From Branchiostoma belcheri (taxonomy: Eukaryota; Chordata; Leptocardii; Amphioxiformes; Branchiostomatidae), in the NCBI RefSeq assembly GCF_001625305.1, contig NW_017802458.1, positions 542,559 through 606,558 on the forward strand: DNA of 64,000 nucleotides. The letters are read 5' to 3'. The position numbers were made by a program, and so were the translations under genes. Of this stretch, positions 20,160-30,533 are shown in pieces (the first letter of the stretch is position 1; each line of letters begins with the position of its first letter). The notes under the pieces were generated by a model, which saw only the letters and a program-made list of their open reading frames with translations, ran no database searches and was not told where the DNA came from.

Positions 20160-22516
20160 TCATACATGTAGCCTCATGTTTGGTACCCTGGTACTGAAGT
20201 CAGTGGGACGGACCATCATTTTCGTCTTTTTTAGAGAATAGTACCAGTCATTGTTGAAAGGAACCCATCGAACGCCCACACCATTGCTACTGTTGAACCC
20301 GTCGGTGTCTCGGAAGTACGGACCGTTCAGGTTACTGTAGCTGTAACTACCGTACCACCAGCCACCACCGTAAAGTTCTGCCAGTGAGTCGGAGGAGTAA
20401 GTGTCTCGGTCGAACCAATGGGTGCTGAACTTTTCACCATTGTTGGTAGATAAGAAATCTGATATCCCAAACCCATCCCCTGCTGTCCCACTGTACCCTC
20501 CCACACTCAGGGTGTAATCACTACCTGGACCGACTGAGAACCTGGAGTATCGAGCAAACTTCACATTCCCAGACCAGTCTTCGAGCTCTATGTACACCTC
20601 ATACGCGTTCTGGGCCGTTATACGGTGGATGTTTTCTAGCCCCAGCCAATACTCACCACTAGAGTCTCCAAATCCATTTTGATAAGCACCGATATAACGG
20701 TAAAACTCAAGGGACCCGTCAAACCTCCTCTGTATGACCGTCCACCCTCCCCCATCTGTGGTCTGATCACAGTATACAGAGATTGGGCCGTTAAAATTCA
20801 CAGGTTTGATAGAAAACACCCCACTAGATATCGAACCAAACGTTGCTTGAGCAGTATACCACTCAGAGCAGTCGTCAAAGTATGTTGTTCGCCAAACATC
20901 GTCAGTGTTGGCAGGACGGTTGTGTGGAAGGTGTTGCTTGGAGACGCGAACTCTTCTGTTTGTCTCTTCTTCATTGCCAGGGGTCGACTCTGAGAAAATA
21001 CCCGCATACTTTTAGTTTTTAGATGTGTTACAGCTAAATTGTACAACATGGCCTTAGTACAACTTTTACAACTTGGTTATAATATGGCCATACAGTCATA
21101 AGATCACTATGGTGGAAAACTGCTAAATGAAAGTTAAACTGAAGTTAACTAAAAATTAAAATATTTTTCAATTATACTTTCATTTTGCAGTTTTCCACTA
21201 TAGTGGTGACTGTATGGCCATATTATAACCTAGCCTGATTAAATCGTTTTTGCCGGCCGCCCAACATCCAGCCGGCCCCCGGGGAGGGGCCAGTTATACA
21301 GACTGATTATAACCATATAACTATATTGATCAATTTTATACAGTGTAAATTTTTACCTGTGTGTTTTTCAAATTTCCACATTAAGGAGCTCACCTTCCTG
21401 TTGCTCCTCATTACTGGGAAGAGGGTCTAGATAGGACAGCACCTGTTCAACCCCAGCTTTCTCTTCTTCAGGGCCATGTGAGGTTCCTAGGGGAAAAGAC
21501 CAACACATAAAATACATCATGTGTGGATCCCGTACGGTATATGAAATAAATGAGGTCAGGTCAAGTGTGCGAACACTGGCCTACCTGACAGTGTTCCTAA
21601 CATTACTAATACTTGTCATTACACCAGCTGTAAGCTTTCAATCTTGTTTTCTTTTTAAATTACTACTTCGACTCTGTCAATAGAATACTGGTCTGCATGT
21701 TGTGGTATATATAGGCCACAACTTGCAATAGTACCTGTCTCTGATCTGTGACTATCATAAGTTATACAAAGTACCCTCTACATGTACTACAAAGCATGTT
21801 GTGTAAGTCTACTTACCACAATCCACACCATGCTTCTCTAACATATTCAGAAAGTCACCACAGATCGCCTCAGGAGTTCCCAGTTCAGAGTTCTCCAAGC
21901 TGTTCTTAGTAGCTAGAATGGAGAGATTTAATGTTGAACAATATAAATCCTGCATTTACTATCTGATAACAATAGGGACTTCATGCAAAGCAGTTTAGAC
22001 AATAATAATGTCTTGTGGATGAACTAGAGGCACACTTATTCCTGTATCAATTGTAGTTTTGAATGTACATGTAGTTTTGTCCTATCAAAAGATAAGGTGG
22101 ACTTCGCTTAACGCATACTATTCTGTGCATATATGTCAAACAATCTCCATATGGTAACATACACATCCCTGCACATTTCAATTTTTATCTATTTTATAAA
22201 ATTGATCTGCTGTGCGGCAGTGGATATCAAATAAAAACATAGCGAGAAGTCGTAGAAAAAAATATGGCAGCTAATATCTAACCTATGAAACCAAATTGTA
22301 TCACTTTTGCCCTCTTAAGCATATATGAATGTTCCATATGGTATTCTTTTGAGCATAAAGATTTCTTGTATAAGATTATAACACATACTAACCTGTCTCA
22401 ATGCACTCCTCCCAAACCCTGCACAGTGACAGGGTGAACTGGTTAGTCTGGCCTTCCCCGGTCACTACTGACCACTGAAGAACTGCGGTCACCACAAACA
22501 CATGGAGGAACCACAT
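20160..22516 (-). CDS. Secreted fibrinogen-related protein, gene 3 of 4
   Basis: Exons 22393-22516, 21817-21912, 21394-21486 and 20160-20989, same phases, total 380 aa. Signal peptide MWFLHVFVVTAVLQWSVVTG. The first part of the fibrinogen exon (DDVWRTTYFDDCSEWYTAQA) is like gene 2, while its C-terminal third (GISDFLSTNNGEKFST, DTYSSDSLAELYGGGWW, SSNGVGVRWVPFNN) is nearly identical to gene 4, so the exon is a mosaic. No cysteine in the WWYGSYSYSNLNG segment. An ATG inside the exon (20819) is not the start; the reading frame is open upstream to the acceptor. Confidence 0.87.
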
Positions 22517-22998
22517 CTTGTAGGGCTGCTGTCTGAGTGAATAACAACTACTGTACAAATGTACATGTTCACCAGATGGTGAAATTCTCACGCAACTGGT
22601 GTTTAAATAGTTTTGTGGGGTATGCGGTCATACAGTAAAGTTTAGAATCCCTTTCTACATTTGGAAGAACACTGCTTGAATGATGTCAACTTTATAGTTG
22701 AAGAAGCAACTTATACAAAGGAATGATCATGCTAACAACATACTGCACTGTCTTGATGTGACCCAAACAATCATAGGCAATACAGACAAGTCCTATTGGG
22801 GAATGTATGTTTAACTTGTAAACCGAGATCTTGTATTAGACAGCTTCCTATGTTACAAAATGGTCCTGGTGAATTATGTATGGGTATTGAAGACTAATTT
22901 GTGGCACAAGGGCTATAGAAACGGAGATGTCTATACATTTTGTGACCTTGCACGTAAAACTAAGTTTACCGCATGTCATTATAGCTATTGTTTTTATG

Positions 22999-25900
22999 TT
23001 ACTTTCCAACAGGTAGCCTCATGTTTGGCACCTTGGTACTGAAGTTATTGGGACGGACCATCATTTTGGTCTTTTTAAGAGAATAGTACCAGTTATTGTT
23101 GAAAGGAACCCATCGGACGCCCACACCATTGCTACTGTTGAACCCGTCAGTGTCTCGGAAGTACGGACCGTTCAGGTTACTGTAGCTGTAACTACCGAAC
23201 CACCAGCCACCACCGTAAAGTTCTGCCAGTGAATCCGAGGAGTAAGTGTCTCGGTCGAACCAACGGGTGCTGAACTTTTCACCATTGTTGGTAGATAAGA
23301 AATCTGATATCCCAAACCCATCCCCAGCTGTCCCACTGTACCCTCCCACACTCAGGGTGTAATCACAACACGGACCGACTGAGAAGCTGGAGTATCGAGC
23401 AAACTTCACATTCCCAGACCAGTCTTCCAGCTCTATGTACAACTCATACGAGTTCTGGGCCGTGATTCGGTAGATATCGTCTAACCCTAGCCAATGCTCA
23501 CCACTAGAGTCTCCAAACCCATCTCGGTAAGCATCGAAACGACGGAAAAACTCGAGAGACCCGTCAAACCTCCTCTGTATGACCGTCCACCCTCCCCCAT
23601 CTGTGGTCTGATCACAGTATACAGAGATTGGGTCATTAACATGGGCAGGTTTGATGGAAAACACCCCACTAGATATTGAACCAAACATTGCTTGATCAGT
23701 ATGAATCTCAGAACAGTCGTTAAAATGGTTTGCTCGCCAAAGATTGCTAGCACTGGCTGGAAAGTTGTGTGGAAGGAGTTGCTTGTGTCCTCGTTCTTCC
23801 CTGTTTGTCTCTTCTTTATCACTAGGAGTTGGATCAGACTCTGTAACAAATAACATGAAAAACCTTCATCTTCAGACGTATCAGAGCTATTTATACATTG
23901 TAGTCTTAGTGCTTAATGTCTAACTTAAAGTAACGTAAGATACTACTTTTGTTAATTGTGCAGTTTTATTCAACATTTGCAGTATGACTGTGAGGTCATG
24001 TTACAACCAAATTCATCAACTGCATATTGTGACAATTCTTATCTATGTGACGCTCAAATTTTCACAGTAAGCTTTGATTTGGATTTATGTTTATTATGAT
24101 TTCTGTACCTACGTTTTTGTTCATGTTTATATTTTGATGTCTCATAAGCCCATATGAGCTGGGCGACATAAGTCGCAAGACACGTAAATAAAATTCATTC
24201 ATTCATTTATTCATTCATTCATTCATTAGTAAGCAGCTCACCTTGTTGCTGTTCCCCATCACCAGGATGGGGCTGTACTGAGGACAGCAGCTGTCCAACT
24301 CCAGCTGTCTCTTCTTCAGGACCCCGCAAGGTTCCTAGGGAATAAAATTGACACATAAAACACATCTTGTAGCAACATGAAATAAATTAGGTGTGCAGGT
24401 CAAGTGTTTAAACACTGGCCTATCCGACAGTGTTCCTAACATTACTATAGGCATTGCAGTTTTTGGAAGCTACCAATTTTGTCATTTTTCTACTGTGTGA
24501 ATTGTGTGTTTTAATCGTTAATTTTTATGTTAATCATCTAATCAGTTTATTTCTGCAACAGCGACCTGAATTATAAGGCTTAGATTAATTCATTTTCGTA
24601 GATGTAAAAACTAGTTTACACTCTTCAGTTATTATTTCTGTGTATTGATTTTGTTTAACTAATCAATTATTTCATTGTTTAATTTTGATGTTTAATTCCA
24701 ATATGTTTTGTCATGTATCGTAGTTACCTTTGTTTGGGGTAGGCCCTTAAAAAACCACCTAGGTTTCTGGCCTACCCCGCATATTCTCTTATTGTTATTG
24801 TTTGATTATGTAACTTTTCTATACGTGCAAATAATAAATAAACAAACAAATAAATACAATACTGTCTGTATGTTCTGATATATCTTTGTTGGTCACAACT
24901 TGCAATATCCGGGTAGCATCTGTTACTAATTATGTTTACCGAAGGAAAACATATTGTTTTTACTCAGTTTCTTCCTCCTCTTCTTCTTCTCCAAACAGTG
25001 ACCTCTGACCTGACCAATGACATGATTTGTTGACGTCTGTCACCATGGTGACTGGTGTTGGGTTACATAATGTTGCAATTTCATGGTCTGCTCTGCTTCT
25101 GTCACCACCATATAAGTAGTACATGTATGTGAATGTGTTTGAGTAAGAATTAACAGAGCAGACCATGTCCGTAGGTAAACATTATGCATTTGCTTTGCAA
25201 ATGTTAATTCTCTAGTTACAGTTATATGTTACGTAATGTACACTGAGCTGACTGTGCATGCATGTGGTAAAAAGCAAGATGTGTCAATCTACTTACCACA
25301 ATCCACGCCATGCTTCTCTAATATATCCAGAAAGTCACCACAGATCGCCACAGGAGTTCCCAGCTCATAGTGCTCCAAGTTGCTAACAATAGCTAGAAAT
25401 AAAGAGATTCAAACATTGACCAATACATGTACATCCTGCACACAATACAATAATACAGCTTTCATGCAAATGAATATACACAGTAACTAGAAAGGTAACA
25501 TTTGCAAAGCAAATACATAATGTTTACCTTCGCATATGGTCTGCTCTGTTAATCTTTACTCAGATACATTCATATATATGCTCAAACAGGAGTATAAATC
25601 CCTCCTACTATGAAATTGCAACATTATGTTACCCAGAACCAGTTACCATGGTGAGAGACGTCAACAAATCATGTCATTGGCCAGGTCAGAGATCAGTGTT
25701 TGGAACGGAAGAAGAAGAAGATGAAGCAGAGGAAACGTAGCAAAAACATTTTTTCCTTCGGTAAACATTATAAAGCATAATGAATGAACATATCGATTGC
25801 ATCTTTGAATACACATGTAGATTTGTGCTATTGCTCAAGGTATACTCTTTCGTGCATAATCTGCATAATCTGTGCATATTCTGCATAATTCACATTTCTA

Positions 25901-26220
25901 CACATTTTGGTTGTAATCTACTTTCTAAAAAGTATCTGTTTTGTGGCTTTGAATAGCATATAGAAACATATATTGTATTATTGTATTATAGGAATGAATA
26001 TGTAGAGCTAACTTTGCCAATTGTGCCTTCTTAGCCCAATATGGATATTCTATATGGTAATATTTTAGCACACAGACTTCTCATAACGTTATAACTCAAA
26101 CCAACTTGTCTGCAAACACTCTTCCCAAACCCTGCACAGTGACAGGGTGAACTGGTCAGTCTGGCCTTCCCCGGTCACTACTGACCACTGAAGAACCACA
26201 AACACACGGAGGAACGACAT
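22999..26220 (-). CDS. Secreted fibrinogen-related protein, gene 4 of 4
   Basis: Exons 26106-26220, 25297-25392, 24242-24334 and 22999-23840, total 381 aa. Exon 1 is 9 bp shorter than in the paralogs (MSFLRVFVVLQWSVVTGEG), shortening the signal peptide hydrophobic core, and the last exonic base is changed (ACAA/GTTGGT against ACAG/GTTAG), which weakens the donor. Introns are longer here because of LINE tails, an (ATTC)n tail and two Helentron-like insertions. The domain has the GPCCDYTLSVGG version seen in gene 1 and the C-terminal third seen in gene 3. Still intact, but its own first exon may be poorly used; see the orphan exon at 35821-35944. Confidence 0.85.
24065..24235 (+). mobile_element. 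LINE 3' tail with (ATTC)n
   Basis: Contains CATAAGCCCATATGAGCTGG, GGCGACATAAGTCGC and then AATAAAATTCATTCATTC, the usual form of a non-LTR retrotransposon 3' end with a tandem tail. In intron 3 of fibrinogen gene 4. Confidence 0.6.
24480..24860 (+). mobile_element. LINE 3' end with hairpin and A-rich tail
   Basis: AT-rich sequence, then GGGGTAGGCCC and its complement GGCCTACCCC forming a hairpin at about 24736-24778, then AATAATAAATAAACAAACAA as a tail. This is typical of a LINE 3' UTR; the family is not determined. Confidence 0.5.
24931..25215 (+). mobile_element. Helentron-like element, copy 5
   Basis: Plus orientation: starts TATGTTTACCGAAGG, has CTTCCTCCTCTTCTTCTTC, the CATGGTGACTGGTGTTGGGT block, GGTAAACATTATGCATTTGC, a hairpin and CTAG at 25212-25215. 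In intron 2 of fibrinogen gene 4. Confidence 0.75.
25487..25770 (-). mobile_element. Helentron-like element, copy 6
   Basis: CTAG at 25487-25490, hairpin, TCCCTCCTACTAT block, GAAGAAGAAGAAG core and end CCTTCGGTAAACATTA. It is part of a larger duplicated segment shared with 35204-36030. Confidence 0.75.
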
Positions 26221-26300
26221 CTTGTAGGGCTGTTGTTAATGTGAATTAATAACTAACGTTACATGTTCACCAGATGGTGCAGTTCTCATGCAACTTGTGT
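25487..26300 (-). repeat. Segmental duplicate, copy 1 (gene 4 exon 1 and flank)
   Basis: Sequence from the Helentron-like copy through exon 1 of fibrinogen gene 4 to its upstream flank (ATGTTCACCAGATGGTGCAG) matches 35204-36030 in the same order and orientation, with point differences and small indels. Confidence 0.8.
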
Positions 26301-26519
26301 AAATAGTTTTGTAAGGTTTTCTGGCATACAAAGGTCTCAAAATATTTTTGGCGACGTTTCAGGGAGGAGCCTAATGGTACAGTATTGTGTGCAGTTCGCA
26401 AGAATTCTAGGAATTGCACGGGAATTTTGTCCACATGGATGTCCACAGGAATGTCTTCCAGCTCTGTTGACATGCCCACATTCCTGGAAACCCTTGGGAG
26501 AACCTGTCTGCCGGATGCC

Positions 26520-26666
26520 CTACATGTACTTTCTGTGACCCTGGGGCTCGTTCACTATACACTCGGGAGGGGAGGGTACCAAGGCTTCTTCAAAATCACG
26601 AAGACATGGCAGTGCCATGCAAACAATAAAAGCAACCACCGTCGCCATGGTAATGTATGTTTTCAT
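26520..26666 (-). CDS. Small ORF with hydrophobic N-terminus (uncertain)
   Basis: A 48-codon frame MKTYITMATVVAFIVCMALP... looks like a signal peptide followed by an acidic, proline-containing tail with two cysteines. It lies just upstream of fibrinogen gene 4. No homolog recognised, no splice evidence, and it could be chance. Confidence 0.2.
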   Translation of the reverse strand: MKTYITMATVVAFIVCMALPCLRDFEEALVPSPPECIVNEPQGHRKYM

Positions 26667-26820
26667 TGCGTCTTGTTTCTGCATAGACGCAGTTAGTGGT
26701 GCCTACAACATGCAAAATCAACTGCACCAAACAAGACTTCCCTGCACTTATTAACTGTTTCCTTTCCTTTCACTTCAGTTCATAAAAAAACTAGGGTTCG
26801 TGAAACACATGCACAGTTTT

Positions 26821-27260
26821 TACCTCCATGAAAAATGGAGGTATTGTTTTTGGTGTGTCTGTGTGAGTGTGTGTGTGTGTTTGTGTATGTTCCGCACATT
26901 TGTAGTCAGCATAACTTCAGAACGCCTTTATGGCTTGTGATACATGGTATCACTGGTATGTTGGTAGGTCGTTGGAAGACAAAGGTCACGGTCAAATATG
27001 GGCTTCCTGGTGGATGACCTTGGTACTGCAGTTGAACTTCCGGTCTTGGGTTTTTAGTGACAGATCGCTTTTCCCGTCAGGGATAAGTGGTATAAGTTTT
27101 GTCCCCATAGCAGCTTGTTCCAGAACTGCAGGGGACTTTCTGGCGAAATCTTTTAAAGCGGATATCCCGAAAGGATCAACGTATTTTCACCAATTTCGAC
27201 ATGTGTGTAGCTTATAAAGAGATGTACATAATTACATGCAAATTATGCAAATAGAGCAAT
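26821..27260 (+). repeat. Dispersed repeat with GT-rich block, copy 1
   Basis: Shares an order of blocks with 40046-40500: paired pyrimidine/purine start (ACCTCCATGAAAAATGGAGG), GTGTGTGT, CTTGGTACTGCAGTTGAACTTCCGG-like, CAGAACTGCAGGGG and ATGCAAAT/TTGCATAATT words. Strongly diverged; class not known. Confidence 0.5.
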
Positions 27261-27900
27261 GCTTTGCATAATTAGAGAGGAAATTCTGTAATTGAAGTGT
27301 TTTACATAATAGTACTTTCATATATACATGTAATATATGTAATCTATGGCAGGTGGAACATCAAAACTACGTGTTTAATGAATCTTTTAACAATGACGTG
27401 GAAAAAATGTGTTTCCGGCTTCCTGACCGACAGAAGCAGAAATTTTAATCATTCCATACACTGACGACGTATTTGTCCTTATGGGCCACCGTACTTCCCG
27501 TGACTGCTGTGTGGGATACATTTCCATTTGATATTTCAGACAGAACGGAACGAGGAAACACTGTGTCGTGTGTTTGTCTTGTTCGCAAGGCGCATACAGA
27601 CGGATATTTCATACTCTACAAGCAGAGGTTTTAGACGTCGGCTTAGTTTTGACACGTTTTATGCGTTTTTATTGGGCTTTCTTTTTGAACCAGTGTAGTT
27701 TTTGTCACCAGCCAAGCGGTGGCGTGTTGGATACTGTTCTGCGAATTTTATACCGCCGAAAGATCTGCTCGGAGAAACGCCACCCCTCCTCCACCACCGG
27801 CCCAGCTCTAAGCAGAGACATCTGGCTGTGAAGGTGAGGTTTGAAACTTTCTTTTAACGTGTAGTGAAAATTTCCTAAATATGTGTATTGGGATGGGAGT
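27261..27900. other. Intergenic, nothing recognised
   Basis: No exon, RNA gene or known repeat identified. ORFs here are short and uncharacteristic. Confidence 0.35.
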
Positions 27901-27914
27901 GGGGGGAGAGCAGA

Positions 27915-28145
27915 CCTTGTACTGTAGTCCAGTGGTTAGAGACCCTGCCTCTGGACCAAGAGGTTGGGGGTTCGAATCCCGGCTGTTGTCGCTCACCCGA
28001 CATGCACGCTACTGTTTAGGGTCGCAGTCCCTAGAACGGGACGTTAAACCGTGGTCCACTGTTCATTGTGCTTGTCGAAAAGAGCTAGGGGAATTTCCCC
28101 GGTGCAATGAACCTGTAAATACTGTACATAGCGTCTGTCATGACC
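27915..28145 (+). mobile_element. tRNA-derived SINE, family gamma
   Basis: The head has GTCCAGTGGTTAGAGACCCT (A-box region) and GGGTTCGAATCCCGGC (B-box), then an unrelated body with CGGGACGTTAAACCGTGGTC and CCCCGGTGCAATGAACCTGT. It lacks a proper acceptor stem, so it is a SINE and not a tRNA gene. Only one copy in the window. Confidence 0.65.
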
Positions 28146-28157
28146 AGTGGAAGATTA

Positions 28158-28778
28158 GGCCACAGCAAGTAATTTTTATGGATGACATCTGTAGTGTTCT
28201 CTCCAACACTCAAGAATACCCAATAATGAATCTCACACCGGAGGAGTTTTCATGACTGTACTCTACTGTGCGCATCTATACAGTGACAAGTTTGTAGGAG
28301 GGTGAAGTCTAACATCTGTATTCTATTACTGGTGCGTGGCCTTGGTCTGCCTTGGCATGCGTGGGTGGAGCAGTACTAACACATTAGCTTAGTTCACATC
28401 ACTACAACATCCGCGCGCGCATTGATTTTCGCCTGATTTGGAAAAAAAACCAAAAAAATTTTGTTGCCTTCTGACAGTGGTCAACATGTCGAAAATGGGC
28501 AAAGATGTCTGTTGCCATGCCGGAAGGTAGATGGTAGATAACTATGAAGAGAGGAGACTTGATTTAAGTTTTGTTTCTTACTTTGATGCTGATATGTGAT
28601 GCTGGCTGTGTACATGTGATGTTCTAACTGAATAATAACCATTTGTATAATGATTGAGTCAAAATTTTCAAATGTAGGAACCTTGTTTTTTTCGGCCCGC
28701 CTTGTTTTTTTTTCGCCCGCTCGCATTAAATTTGGAGTCTTTGGAGGATGTCATCCATAAAATTTACTTGCTGTGGCC
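28158..28778. mobile_element. TTA-flanked MITE, family C, copy 1 (with insertion)
   Basis: Ends GGCCACAGCAAGTAATTTTT and ACTTGCTGTGGCC, TTA on both sides (28155-28157, 28779-28781). Compared with the copy at 55196-55523, about 200 bp of extra sequence is present between GATGACATC and the GCGCGCGC block. Confidence 0.75.
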
Positions 28779-29071
28779 TTAGCTCTTCAGTGAGCTAAAC
28801 TGGTTCGAGATCACTTTCACTTTCAACTTGCAACAAGGGGAACCGTCTCTGAGATGATGTTTAAAACTCAGAAATTTTGACCAGATTTAGCCAAGTGAAT
28901 TGATAAATAACAGTAGTTTAGGTTTATCCGAACAGAAAACGGAACCACTGTTCCTGAAAAATGTCAAGTACAAGCGTCTTGCTTGGGTGGGGTTGAGATG
29001 GGGGTGGGGGTTATGAGGATACGACTGTGATGTTATAGAATTGACCCGCTTTGAAAATTACGTTACCATTA

Positions 29072-29465
29072 GGCCATGTTGATTTGATTATATGGATGAC
29101 ATCCACGCGCGCATGAATTTTCGGCCGTTTCCAAAAAAAAAGTTTTCAACCATACTGTAAATCGTGCAAAACAGTTGCTAAATGAGCAAAAATATACCAT
29201 AAGTTGCAAGGAAAACATTTAGATACGATACCAATGTCGTAGAATGCCAAAATCAAAGGAAAAAAGACAAAAATGTAAAGAAATGAATTCGAAGAGGAGA
29301 TTATTCGCCATAACATATTCTGTGCCATTTGTTCAACCTTCATGACCACGTAGATTTCATAGTGAAAGCAACTTTTTTTTTTGCAAAACTTTTTTTTAAT
29401 CGCACGCGCGCATCAGTTTTGGGGTTCCCAGAGGATGTCATCCATATAATCAAATCAACATGGTC
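29072..29465. mobile_element. Family A MITE, copy 2
   Basis: Full copy very similar to 11094-11493. TTA at 29069-29071 and 29466-29468. Confidence 0.85.
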
Positions 29466-29540
29466 TTACCATTACTAAGACTCGGAAATGGGTCAAGGCA
29501 GATCAGAATAATTTCCTTTATCCCATCTATCTCATGATTC

Positions 29541-29824
29541 TCATCTACGTGGTTTTGGAGGTTGAACAAATGACACAGAGTATGGTTTGGCGAATAATCT
29601 GGTCTTCGAATTCATTTCTTTACATTTTCGTCTTATTCGTTTGATTTTGCCATTCCAAGACATTGGCATCGTTTTCAAATGTGTTTTTTTTTCAACTTAC
29701 GGTATACATTTGCTTATTTTGCAACTGTTTTGTAGGATTTACGGTATGGTTGAAAACTTTTTTGGAAACGGCCGAAAATTCATGCGCACGCGGATGTCAT
29801 CCATATAATCAAATCAACACGGCC
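29541..29824. mobile_element. Family A MITE, copy 3 (truncated)
   Basis: Holds the reverse-oriented second part of family A (TACGTGGTTTTGGAGGTTGA to CATATAATCAAATCAACACG) without the other end. It lies 75 bp from copy 2 and is more diverged. Confidence 0.7.
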
Positions 29825-30319
29825 TATCGGACAATTTTGCAATTTGTCACTTGTATGATTTGTTGAAATAACAACCTGATGAACAAAGAAATGACGACAG
29901 TTCGTCTGCATGGGCCACCGTACTTCAGGAAACAGTGAAAAAGGAACAAGGAAATGCGACCCCAGTGTTGTGAGCATGCCAAGAAAATTACAATTTGTCT
30001 GTATGGGCCACCGTACTTCCAGAAATCGTGACTGCCGTAAAATACATTAAAAAAGAACGGAACAAGGAAAAGGGATCCCAATGTTGTGAGCATGCCAAGA
30101 AATTTAGGCTTCGGCTTATTACCTTCGCCAAAAGGTTATGTTTTTAGTGAAGAAATTTTTTAAAGGAATTTGAAAATACCCGGTACAACACAATGGAAAA
30201 GATATGAAAGTTTAAGAAGAAAAAGACTAAACATAATTTTGACACCACGTTTACGTGTTATAAGGGATTTTGTGTCAAATAACTGTATCAGTTGGATAGG
30301 CTATATGATAATAACGTTA

Positions 30320-30481
30320 ATGCCCCGCCTTATCCTCGGTGTGTGTGGTGAAATAATCCCTGGTCAGGTGCGATAAGCATAGATAAACCACCTCGTTCGC
30401 TACGCTCACTTGGTGGTTTATTCGGTAGTTATCGCATCTGACCAGGGATTGTCTCACCATATACACCTCATTGCGGGGCAT
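30320..30481. mobile_element. Foldback MITE upstream of the Toll-like receptor
   Basis: Ends ATGCCCCGC and GCGGGGCAT with TA on both sides (30318-30319, 30482-30483), suggesting a mariner-type target duplication. Inner arms CCCTGGTCAGGTGCGATAA and TTATCGCATCTGACCAGGG also pair, so most of the 162 bp can fold back. It ends 52 bp before the receptor start codon. Confidence 0.8.
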
Positions 30482-30533
30482 TATTTAACACATGTTGGTG
30501 TTTTCCACAGATTTAAAATGAGAAGAACCTAAC

